Source of the DNA: Mesocentrotus franciscanus | Taxonomy: Eukaryota; Echinodermata; Echinoidea; Camarodonta; Strongylocentrotidae | DNA: 64,000 nt | NCBI GenBank assembly: GCA_037976565.1 | Contig: CP137669.1 | Location: forward strand, 36,110,912 to 36,174,911 | Reading direction: 5' to 3' | Shown here: one piece after another, positions 10,990-21,800 of the stretch | Layout of the letters: each line of letters opens with the position of its first letter | Numbering within the stretch: the first letter of the stretch is position 1 | The notes under the pieces: generated by a model | Told to the model about the DNA's origin: nothing | The model's database searches: none | The model's input: the letters and a program-made list of their open reading frames with translations, nothing else | Program-made: the position numbers and the translations under genes

Positions 10990-12860
10990 TGCCGTATGTG
11001 GAGCGAGGCTCCAAACCTACCAAGCAGGAATTTCAAGTGTGCTCCCCAGATGCGAAGCTCATCCTCAGGCAGTACCAACGCCTAGAACTAAGGTCGGGAG
11101 TTCTTCATCGGCGGTACCAGGACACTGCTGGGATACTGCGTTATCAACTGCTACTCCCACGTTGTCACCACAAACTGGTCCTTGGTCACCTCCATGATGA
11201 CGTTGGTCACCCTGGGGCTGAACGAACTCTGGACAACCTTCGCCAGCGTTTCTTCTGGGCAAGGATGGCACAGGATGTGCATGCCTGGTGTACCACATGT
11301 AGGCGATGCTGCCTAAGGAAGACACCGACTTCAGGGAACCGTGCTCCTCTTTCGAGTATCCACACATCTGAACCGCTGGAACTGGTGTGCATTGACTTCC
11401 TGAAGTTGGATAAATCTAAAGGTGGCTACGAGAATGTCCTGGTGGTGACTGACCATTTCACCAGGTATGCACAAGCCTACCCCACAAAGGATCAGCTCGC
11501 TACAACAGTGGCTAAGACCTTGTGGGAGAATTTCTTTGTCCACTACGGGTTTCCCGCAGAATACACGCAGACCAGGGAAGAAACTTTGAGAGCCACCTCA
11601 TTGCAGAACTCTGCAAAGTGGCGGGAATCAAAAGAGCCGAACCACTGCCTACCATCCGCAGGGAATGGAACAACAGAGCGCTTTAATCGGACTCTAATCA
11701 ACATGGTCGGAACTCTAGACCCTTCGCAGAAGGCCAGTTGGAAAGATCATCTTGGGCATCTGACCCATGCCTACAATGCAACGAAGCATGAGTCCACTGG
11801 TTACGCTCCCTTCCATCTTATGTTTGGCAGGCACCCAAATCTCCCGGTGGATGTCATCTTCGGCATTCCATCTCAAAGTGAAGATGTGGGATATGAGGAC
11901 TATGTCACCCGATTCCGGGAAGGTCTCCGAGCAGCCTACGATCTTGCGGCAGGGAAATCGAGGCTGGCGAAAGATCACCAGAAGGTCCAGTTCGACAAGA
12001 AAGCCAAACTGACTTCACTTCTACCGGGAGATCGTGTGTTGGTCATGGACAAATCCACAGGCGGTCAGAAGCTAGCAGACAAATGGGAATCGACACCCTA
12101 CATCGTGTTGAGTAAACATCCCGAGCTACCGGTGTATGTAGTCCAACGACCAGACACGAAGCGGGAGAGGACCGTTCACCGAAATCTTCTAACTCCTTGT
12201 ATGTTCCTACCCCTTGAAGAAACCGGCCCCAAACCACACATAGAGACCAATCGTCCTAAGACTGAGCAGACTGAGGGACCAAGGATGGAATCTTCTCATA
12301 ATGAAGAGACAGAAGATCTGTTACTTCGGGTGCCTGAAGTAATTGGTCCAGCCCGAGCCAATCATGATCGACGCCAGGAAACTGATGGAGCCCCGATCCT
12401 CCCGGAGGGCGTAGAATATTCTCAACGCCCTGCTGAAGACCCACCCTCAATCATTGACTTAGCCCCCGCTGACCCATCAGCAGATGACCCACCTCCTATA
12501 ACCGATCCACACCCCATAGATGACCTCCCTTCTTCAGACGACCTACCTCCCGCTGATAATCCAGCCCCCTTCGATGACTCATCCCACGCCCATGAACCTC
12601 CTCTTTCGAATAACCAACACCCCGAAGATAATCTTCCTTCTTCAGGTGAGCAAACTCCCGCTGACGATCTCGATCATGAATCCCCGATTAGACGCAGTGG
12701 ACGGACGCGTCGCCCCGTCGAAAGGCTCCAATACAATACTCTCGGCCACCTCCTTAATCTCTCCGTTTACCAAACAAAATTAGAGGCTGGGAAGAAGCTG
12801 TGGGCACGGTGGAAGAGTCCCGGTATGAGTGTAGCTAGGGCTAAGCTAGGAATGATATAG
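10854..12860 (+). CDS. Pol, integrase and C-terminal tail (second catalytic Asp out of frame)
   Basis: The 668-residue frame has the zinc-binding H-H-C-C region (HDDVGHPGAERT ... CTTCRRC), the first DDE aspartate in CIDFLKLD and the Glu in TTERFNRT. The segment expected to hold the second Asp is garbled in this frame. Between about 11562 and 11665 the normal integrase reading (with HADQGRNF) lies in another frame, so two opposite indels bracket the catalytic Asp. A GPY/F-like region (LLPGDRVLVM ... DKWESTPYIV) follows, then a proline/aspartate-rich tail and the common RRSGRTRRP motif. Inactive as shown. Confidence 0.85.
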   Translation: MAANVSSPGSPGNQEGSDTGTPSIDIIPVETLARQQRSDPDLSVVMPYVERGSKPTKQEFQVCSPDAKLILRQYQRLELRSGVLHRRYQDTAGILRYQLLLPRCHHKLVLGHLHDDVGHPGAERTLDNLRQRFFWARMAQDVHAWCTTCRRCCLRKTPTSGNRAPLSSIHTSEPLELVCIDFLKLDKSKGGYENVLVVTDHFTRYAQAYPTKDQLATTVAKTLWENFFVHYGFPAEYTQTREETLRATSLQNSAKWRESKEPNHCLPSAGNGTTERFNRTLINMVGTLDPSQKASWKDHLGHLTHAYNATKHESTGYAPFHLMFGRHPNLPVDVIFGIPSQSEDVGYEDYVTRFREGLRAAYDLAAGKSRLAKDHQKVQFDKKAKLTSLLPGDRVLVMDKSTGGQKLADKWESTPYIVLSKHPELPVYVVQRPDTKRERTVHRNLLTPCMFLPLEETGPKPHIETNRPKTEQTEGPRMESSHNEETEDLLLRVPEVIGPARANHDRRQETDGAPILPEGVEYSQRPAEDPPSIIDLAPADPSADDPPPITDPHPIDDLPSSDDLPPADNPAPFDDSSHAHEPPLSNNQHPEDNLPSSGEQTPADDLDHESPIRRSGRTRRPVERLQYNTLGHLLNLSVYQTKLEAGKKLWARWKSPGMSVARAKLGMI

Positions 12861-12987
12861 GACCCATTTCCAATATTTGTATATATTATATTTTTTGCAC
12901 CATTTAACGAAAGTGTAATTTCATTTAATGTTAATTTGTTTAACTAGTTTATTTCCATTGTTTTATATGCCGGGACGGCATTGTTTC

Positions 12988-13001
12988 GAAGGAAGGGAGA
13001 G
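12988..13001 (+). promoter_or_regulatory. Polypurine tract
   Basis: gaaggaagggagag lies directly before the TG of the 3' LTR. It is the usual RNase-H-resistant primer for plus-strand synthesis. Confidence 0.8.
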
Positions 13002-14770
13002 TGTAACCAGGTGACTGGTTTTAAAGACTAGTCATATACCTTACCCCATTGCCACATAAAATGCTGGACCACATGACTCACTTTTTGCAAATATATTTAA
13101 CACGTGACCCTTAACACATGACCCCACAACATATTTTATGTTCCTTTGTCTATAATATCTTGAACTCGTGAACCCGCTCGACTCCTCGCAGTCCGTGTCA
13201 CGAGTTTAACCAACACACATCTCCTCTTTGCCTCCTGTTATACAGGTAAATTATTATATTTTGTATTATACTTATTTTTAAGTAAATCATATTATCCTGT
13301 TATATAACTTTGTGCGGTTGTACTGACGTATGCATGAATTTGTTCTGATTTGTAAATATCGTTATTTTAAGGGAAGAAACTTGAGTTGAGAAAATGGAAC
13401 TTTCTCACAACTAAGTGAAGCGTTATATTGTACGGGTTAATGGTACCCGCGAATATGTATCCTCATCTGTCATTTACAACTTGATGGAAGAATCACTATT
13501 ATATTTCACATTGTCCATAACTATTAGCTTTCTTGCTTAAAGATATTAGCTAATCAATATTTTCTCGTTTATGAACCACTATGTTGATTCTAGTTAGCAT
13601 TTTATATATTCTAGTTTGGGAGATATTATTACGATTTTCCATATTCGATTTGATAACGTTTTGAGAGACTCCATCTCAGAAGGAGATGACCTTCGAACGT
13701 ACAATGAACCGGTCAGACACTGCTAGTCTATGAGTCCGTACTTTCGTATGATACGTATCGAATTATTATGTCATTTATTTTGTTAGGATCTAACAATACC
13801 ACGTCAAGATAATAATCATGTTAATATGTGTTCCGATATACCAGGGATTGGTGTGAAATTGGCTTACAACTTTATAATCATTTATCTATGATACAATAGT
13901 GTCTGCGTAATTAGACTATGTACGTTCGCATGGGGCGTAGGGAGTGACCGCATCGTTGAGTACAGAGAAAGGATTGTATATTACAACTTTTAACTACATG
14001 TATTACCTTGAAAGGTTTATTTGTCTCAACTATGTAAAGAGACGGTATTAGTAGCTGGAGCAAATGTGCTTTGGCCATCGCTATTATATGTGTATTAGTG
14101 GGTTTTATTATGGTCCAAAACGCTTATTTATCCACTCCGCCCTTTAAAGTAGGAATCAATCTAAAGGACAACAATACTATTCATTTGCATTATATATGTC
14201 CAGTTTACGCAGGCATATATATATATTATTAGTCAGACATGTATAACCCTATATAGTTAATTCATATAATGTTAGTTATAGTTTCTTCGTTATAATTATT
14301 TAGTACATATTTCCGATCGTCTTGTTTACTTCATTGAGTTTAGTCGAGTTAAAAGAGATATTGGTTATCTTCGCAATTCAGCAGTTATACGTTTCATGTA
14401 ATTTGTATTATGTTAATAGTTACTATAATTATCTATTCTAGTGAATGATAAGTCTGTGTTTGATTAGATATAGGAGACGGACATGCTGTTGATATTTACT
14501 TTGCTATTTCATTTAGTGGCTAAGTTTGGATGTAAACATATATATTAGTAGGATAGAAACAGTAGTAGTGGGTTTGTGTTTATATTATCTGACATTGTTT
14601 GTTTGTATACGAATATTCAGCTATGTTTTATATTATTACTTTTTATTAAAAGGCAGTCCGTGTCACGAGTTTAACCAACACACATCTCCTCTTTGCCTCC
14701 TGTTATACAGACTCATCTTATCTCATCTCTATTTTGGTACCCTACTATTACAAAAGTAACGAGGGCTACA
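13002..14770 (+). repeat. 3' LTR of the Gypsy element
   Basis: Same length and sequence as 5068-6836 apart from about three substitutions and no indels. It repeats the internal 58-bp pair at 13188-13245 and 14653-14710. The target duplication ctac follows at 14771-14774. Confidence 0.95.
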
Positions 14771-15023
14771 CTACTAACAGCCTTTTTCGTTTTTAGACAT
14801 CTATAATGTGGAGTGTGGCTAAAAATAATTTGAAATATGAAACCGATTCCATTTCTTGTTGTACTTTTCTTGCGTTGCCATTCTCTATTCATCACTGTAG
14901 AATTACCCACAAAGATACATGTCATAATCGACTTCCTTTTCAATAATTAGTCACAATATTTGGCTGCTGGAATCAGATCACAGGCCATTCCAAGCTGCTC
15001 CGTCGTACCAGGATATATAGCCC

Positions 15024-15638
15024 TATCTCACTGAGCGGCGAATGCTTGCGAACGTAGCGAATTTGGGGGTTCGCCAAGGTTCGTAAAAGGTTGCAAAAGG
15101 TTCGTTAAAGGTTGCAAGAAAGTTCGCAAACAGTTTTCATTGTCGCAAACAGTTTTTCTTGTCGCAAAGAAATTTTGAACATGTTCAACATTTCTTTGCG
15201 AATTTATTTTCCGCAACAGTTGCAAGCGTTTGCAAAACAGTCGTAAGCCTTTGCAAACTTCTTCTTCTTCTTCGGTTGTAACGGTTGTACCGTTGTAAGA
15301 CGGTGTCGCTGAAGTTCCTTTTGATTCGCCAATGCTAGCGACCACGTTACCATATGGTTCCTATATAAAATCGACCCACTGAGTAACAGGAGTTAGCAAA
15401 AGGTTCCAAACATTCACAAATAGTGGCAAAGGATTGGCAAATAGTTTTTAATCTTCGCAAAAACTGTCGCTAACCTTTGCTTACAGTCGCTAATAGTCGC
15501 CAACTGCCTTTCGCCAACACACGCTCAAATGTTGCTAGTTGTCGCTAAACATCGCTAAAAGTCGCTTAATATCGCAGAGGCGAACCCTGATTTTCGCCAA
15601 AATTCGTCAGAAAAGTTAATTCGCCGCTCAGTGAGATA
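15024..15638. mobile_element. Foldback/MITE-like element with 20-bp terminal inverted repeats
   Basis: tatctcactgagcggcgaat at 15024-15043 is the exact reverse complement of 15619-15638, and looser similarity extends outward. The inside is filled with short degenerate motifs such as ttgcaaaaggttcg and gtcgctaa. It codes for nothing I recognise. It ends about 140 bp before the receptor start codon, so it may border or form part of the promoter. Confidence 0.8.
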
Positions 15639-15690
15639 CCCCCTGATATAACTCCAAGCGCAATGTTTTTTTTTTTTACATAGAAGGGAA

Positions 15691-15735
15691 TTTATATATT
15701 CAATATCGGACTACAATACTGGGCACTGCATCTCA
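15691..15735 (+). promoter_or_regulatory. Candidate core promoter of the receptor gene
   Basis: A TATA-like run tttatatatt at 15691-15700 is followed about 30 bases later by gcactgcatctcactctc, which could hold an initiator. The start codon is at 15777. A two-codon upstream frame (ATG GTT TAG, 15767-15775) ends just before it. This is position and motif only. Confidence 0.3.
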
Positions 15736-15776
15736 CTCTCTGTGTTTCTGGGGATTCAATACTTGCATGGTTTAGG

Positions 15777-15822
15777 ATGTTTCTGCTTCTTACTCTGATA
15801 TGGATTCTTTCATCTACAACAG
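15777..15822 (+). CDS. Exon 1: signal peptide
   Basis: The ATG at 15777 opens MFLLLTLIWILSSTT, a short hydrophobic signal peptide that sends the protein to the secretory pathway. The exon ends in phase 1 at cag|gtttgt. Phase 1 after the signal peptide is typical of shuffled extracellular proteins and matches the next exon. An upstream ATG at 15767 gives only a two-codon frame. Confidence 0.75.
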
Positions 15823-18800
15823 GTTTGTATGAAATTTACTGGATGTTCCTACTATTCTATTCCAAAAGCATGGAATGGCCTATCAAATTCATATGTGTCG
15901 ACACTTGTTCATTTGTTATCACCAGTCAGTCAGTTTTTCTCTTTTGTCAACTATAATTTGTTCGTTGTAACTCTTTTAATAATTACTCGATAAATTATTC
16001 AATAAGATTTATGAATATATATTTCATATCATTTATTACAAATGGTGATTTTTTTTTTAAATGAAATAATTGGATATGGAATCCAGCAAACCATAATAAA
16101 GGTTTTTTGGATTATTTCCAGACATGAAGATGAAATTCCAGGTAGTATTGAAAAAAAAAAGAGTGTTCGATGTGTATTAAAGACGTCGTCTATGTCCACA
16201 ACGATGTCCGAGACGATATCTAAAATGTTTGTATGAATATGATTGAATTTAACCCAAAAAAGACCAGATTATTTTAATATGTCATCTCACAGCCAGGGAG
16301 GGGGCGGATTCCATCCCCTGATCTTGGCCGTGGAGCAACGAAATATCCTTAAGTTTGGCACATAAATAGAGTAACTCAATAATAACAATCATAATCATAA
16401 TAATAATGATAATAATAACAGTGATAACAATAATAGTAATAATAATAATAAAAATAATTGTAATAATAATAATGATAATAATAATAACAATGATAATAAT
16501 AATAATAACCTTTAATTTATAAAGCGCATATTAATTATAATGCAGTTCACTATGCGCTTTACATTATTAATCATAATACAGAAAATATGAACACTACTGT
16601 TAGAAAAAATAGAGCTGAAGAGCTTTCTTACACGTATCGAGAGAAGATATATTCCCAATTGTTACGGGTAGAGAATTGCTCAGAGCAGGAGCTGATGCCA
16701 TGAAGGATCGATTTCCATATGTATTCATGTTTACAGGGTGTACAGCCAGAAGATGTTGAATTGATGATCGAAGAGTACGTACTTGATTATATGAATAAGT
16801 TTATGAATAAGTTCTGATATATCAGATGGAGTGAGATTGCACTGTGCTTTAAAGCAAATAATGATTATTTTCAATACCACACGAGTTTGATATCAATCTG
16901 TGTAATGGCGTCTCTTGAACTTGCCTCTGTGTTTTGAATTCCCTGTACCTGGTTTAATTCCTTAAAAAACAGTCCATAAAACAGTGAATTACAATTATCT
17001 ACATGATTGAGACATATTCAAAGCATGAACAAGAAATTCAACAGATTTTCTATCAGGATATTGGCTGATCTGACCAATTTTCAGAATGGCCATGAAGATA
17101 AATGCCTACTGAAAGGTTTTGGTGATGTGATCATTGAAATCATTGAAAGGTGCTTATTTCTGATCACACCCAAGTAGCCTGCCTTGCTGACTGAAATAAT
17201 GCTGACCCCGTCAACAGAGATGACAAGAGGATGCGAACATAAATATTTATATCCTACTTCGATGCGTTTTTGAATAATTACCTAACTAACTATTCGTACT
17301 TGTGATCAGTTTTCGTGTGTAATCAGTATAATTATATAGGGCAGAGCTTGTGGATGCTGCGCGTTAACCCATTGTCCGAATTTCATGAATCTCGTGTCAA
17401 AAAGGCTAGACTCTGGGCTTAAAAAGTCTTGGAAGCAGTCATTCCCCGATGTTATGGCAAAAAGAAATTACTACAGGGGGTTGAATGAATGCACCCGTCC
17501 CTTCGAGTAACGCTGCCGTCCGCCCTTCCGTCCGTCCGTAACAAATTTGGTTTCCGTTCGATAACTTTAGTAATGTTTGACGGATTTTAATGAAATTTGA
17601 TAAGAAGGTACACGGTATCAAAACACAGCCTAAGTTCTATTTCGGAGTTTCTAGGTCAAAGGTCGAAGGTCATAGCTCATTAAATATGCAAAATAGCTAA
17701 TTATTATATCCGAACATATTATGGTTTTCATTCAATAACGTAAGTAATGTTGTTGATTATGTACGTCAAAGGTCAAAGGTCACAGCTCATTAAATATGCA
17801 AAAAATGCTAATTAAAAATTGCTAATTATGTACGCAAAAATATGGTTTCCGTTTGATAACTTAAGTAATTTTGGGTGGATTTTGATAGAATTTCTGACGT
17901 ATATAGGCCATTTGTACCCGGCGAAGGGGATGCTATATACGCTTTGAGTTGACTTGTTTTGTTTACGTCTATGACTGCATCAGAGCAGTGGAGTTACGAA
18001 TTTTGTACATTAGCGGCTTCCAATTTGCTTCTTCTTCAACAACTGGGGCACAAAATAAACGAAATTTCTAAAAGAATACACTCAAAGAATTTAACAAGGT
18101 AGACTGACAGAAAGCTACGACTTCGAATCGCTATAAATGCAAAAATTTAAACTTTCATTTAATACTCTGTAAACAGATGTAGCTTGTCAATGGCATGAGT
18201 ACGGTGAATCTCAGTATCTTATCATGGAAACACCAAGAGTAACTTTGAACTATGCAAGGAAAAGTGTCGTGGTTATGGCGGTGACTTGGCTATGATTAAA
18301 ACAACCGAAATTAATGTAAGTTTATACCTGATGTTTTTCAACATTTAATTAGCTATGGAGCCCAATAACCGATTAATTTGTCCACTTGCTTATAGTATAT
18401 TACAGGTAATACAAAGTTTTGGTAACATTTCAACAGGATTGGATTATGAAATTTAAAATTTGCATTACCATTTTGAAACCTAGTGTTAGAATAAGCAACT
18501 TTGAACAAATTTGGCTCTAAAACGCTAAGGATTTCGAGAAATTAAAATATCAAATTTATCGGTGCTCCCGATAAATTTCAAATAGCGGCTACGTCCATAC
18601 AATAATAGCTGCGACCATAAAAATCTCGGGATATGCAGTTCTGATATATAATTTTCAAACGGGAATAAAAATCGGTCGATTTTAGTCAAAAAACATTGTT
18701 TTGAACCTAAAGTAATATCAATCTTGAGAGGGAGCTTTACAGCATAAAGAGTTTATTATTCACAATTTCATCACTTTAGATTCGATTTCAACCGTGACAA

Positions 18801-21800
18801 CGATCATTGAATATTGTAGGATCGCATATGCTTCCAATATGTTCATTTGAACCAAATTCATGACCCCATACCAAAACTTTGTATTACCTTTAAGAACCTC
18901 CCAATAGACCAACAAAGTCTGCAAGACCGAAACTTAAAAATGTCTTCGAGACCGACAACAAGAAATACGTAAGGATGTGTTTTAATCAAATAAATGTATA
19001 TTTTTAAAAAATACGTAAAGAGTTCGAAAATTCCAAAAGGTAAATAAGACCGACAAAACAAAGAATTATTATTGGGAAAGTTATGAAATGTTAGGCAATC
19101 GGTCCAGTGAACCCTAAGCAAGTTGTCAGCCTACGAGTCCGAAACTGGACTGTGGGTTGTGTTGTTCTAATAGGAGGTTCTTAAGTCGGTCAAGCTTAGT
19201 TTATCGTGTTTTGTTTATTTTATTTTTAACTACAGTACACATAATTATAAAACGAATATCATTGCACAAGTTCTGTACATGGACAGAAGGGGAGTTATCC
19301 AACAATTCATCTTATTGACGTTGTTAATCTAACAATATTGAAATGATCTTGATTTTTGAAAATGAGTTACCAGATACTCATGCAAATGCATATTTTCATT
19401 TGCTACGTCATGTTAGATTTATTACCAACTTGCAGTTAAGATTGAATTGCCCTTTCAACGGATATGAGTCGTAAAACCACAATTCAAATCAATTTTAAAT
19501 GGTATACTAAAGATCATGTGTGTTAACATTCAAGTCGAATCATGCACTCATCGTTACTGGTCGCCTCCCCTTCATCTTTATAATAAAGATTGATTAACCT
19601 TACTTACTTATTCAATGAAAATTCAAATATTTTTTTTATTTTGCTTTTTATACAGAAATTTCTTAAATATCTACTACCTCCATGTACATCATGTCACCCA
19701 TATTTTTGTTACTGGTTCGGGCTTCGGAGGAGTGGCTGGGGAAATTTCACCTGGCTGGATGGTACTACACTCGAGTATGTTCCTAATAATTTGTTTACTC
19801 TGTCAACATCCGTCAAGATAAAACATTCATGTTGTTGAATCCCTATGTATGTCTAGATAGTTACTATTCTCCTAAAAAACGGTTTTCATTTAAATGTATC
19901 CAGTGTCCATGAAAATAGTTTATACTTCATCAGCATGCTTTGTAATATCTATGTTTAAAATGAATATCAAGACGATGGAATAAATAAAGCTCGGCTCAAC
20001 AATACAATATCATGATGTTACGACCAGATTTCTGCTCTATGTCTTTGTATGCTACATACTTACAGTATTTATGTAACATATCTAAGGGGGAAGGTGATGA
20101 GATTAATGTGACTAAAAATTTAAATTCAAATTCAGTTGAATGATGGATATCCGAACCTCCATGATTATTCTCACTATTACATGAAAAGTGAAAAAATAAT
20201 AATTATAAAAATGATAATAAAAAAATAATAATAATAATATTAACGATGATGATGATGATGATAATAATAACACATCCTACTACTATTACTTTTATACTGC
20301 TGCTGCTGCTACTACTACTACTACTACTTCTACTTCTACTCCTATTATCATTACCAAAATTATTATTAATCATAACAATTATAATAACGATCATGATGCG
20401 AACTTAATTTATATAGCTTTTTTCCTCCAAGGTATACTGATTGGTACAAGGGCGTTGAACCAAATAGTGCTAACTCCTGGGGTTGTCTCAGTCTACGTGA
20501 TAATGGCCCTGCATGGTATGACCAGACTTCAAAGCAATCTTTCCCGTACATTTGTGAGCGTACACGAGGTATGAATTTATGGTGATCCAACATTGATTGT
20601 GTTCTGGCGACAGTTGTTCCGGGCTATATTTCAACGAACGTATTGTCTTGGGATCATACGGCAATTGGGGTGTAGGTTAGGGTTAGGGTTAGGGTCGGGG
20701 TTAGCATTAGGATAAAGGGCTGAAATTTGGAATTCGTTTGGTGTAAGAAATTTACCGAAGAGCTATTGTCGCTGGAGTATATTTCGTACAAGCAGAATTT
20801 TTAAATGCTTTTCAGATATTTTTAATATTGCGCTACTCCTTAAACGATATCCGTTATCATTACAAAATAATACAAGAATTTTATTAAAATCATCATGGGA
20901 TGTATGGCTGTTGTACAACTTTGCATTCGTAACTTTCTCTTACTACAAAAAATGCCACTGCAATTGTTCGATTCATGACAAAAATGATAATCTTGTTTGT
21001 AACTCTTTCGTATTCTATACATCGACGAAATAAACAGTTCAGATAGTGGGTGAAAAGTTCATCTTTAAGAAATGACAACAAATGCAATCGTTTTCTGTTT
21101 TAACACATATTTGGAGAACTAAAATAATGTCTTGCTCCTTTTAGTTGAACATTAAAAAAGTACAAGTATATCGTCGACTGCTAGAAAAGCCGTTAATTTC
21201 GTTAATTTCACAATCTGTCTCATTACCATCCACTCTCATATATAAATTCTATTTTATTACAGTATTCGATGGAAGCAGTGAAGCATCATTTGGAGGTCTT
21301 GATTATTTCACCTCTCCTTCATGGCTGGCTCGGTCTTTCTCAGATGCACGGACCTACTGTCAGTATCATGGAGCTGATTTAGCACTCATCAAATCACACG
21401 ATATCAACGTAATTATGTTCAATTATATTTATTTCTTTTCATTCAGCTATCAATTACCGAAATGTTGTATCATTAAACATATTTAACTTTTGTTGTTTTA
21501 TTAGTATTTTCTATCACAGCTGGGAAATTTACATAGCTTTTGAGCTGGTCTTGTATGTTGGAAAAGATATTTATAAAGTAATATCACGATTGTGACATAA
21601 TAGGTTCCTCGTGAAAGCGAGATAAAATCGGAAGCAAATGCCCATTTTAAACAATTCCAAAAAGGGTGATTTGTAGTTGATTTGTAGAATTTGATTGACT
21701 CTTTGACCCCTCTCGGGGTATGAGAGTACAAAAAACATAAAAGTATAAATAGCAATGCATGACTTGTGAATACAATCCTATATACATTATACATAGATAA

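Larger units (their letters stand above)
5068..14770 (+). mobile_element. Complete Gypsy (Metaviridae-type) LTR retrotransposon, 9,703 bp
   Basis: Two 1,769-bp direct LTRs starting TG and ending CA flank gag and pol. The pol domain order is protease, reverse transcriptase, RNase H, integrase, which is the Gypsy/Ty3 order. A 4-bp target duplication, a primer site two bases after the 5' LTR and a polypurine tract directly before the 3' LTR are all present. No env-like frame lies between the integrase stop (12860) and the 3' LTR. The LTRs differ at about three bases, so insertion was recent, yet the coding region is broken by several frame changes. This copy could probably move only with proteins supplied by an intact relative. 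It lies upstream of, and in the same orientation as, the receptor gene at 15777. Confidence 0.95.

Noticed and set aside
20675..20694. Interstitial telomere or chromosome fusion point
   Set aside because: Only about three exact TTAGGG units; far too short.
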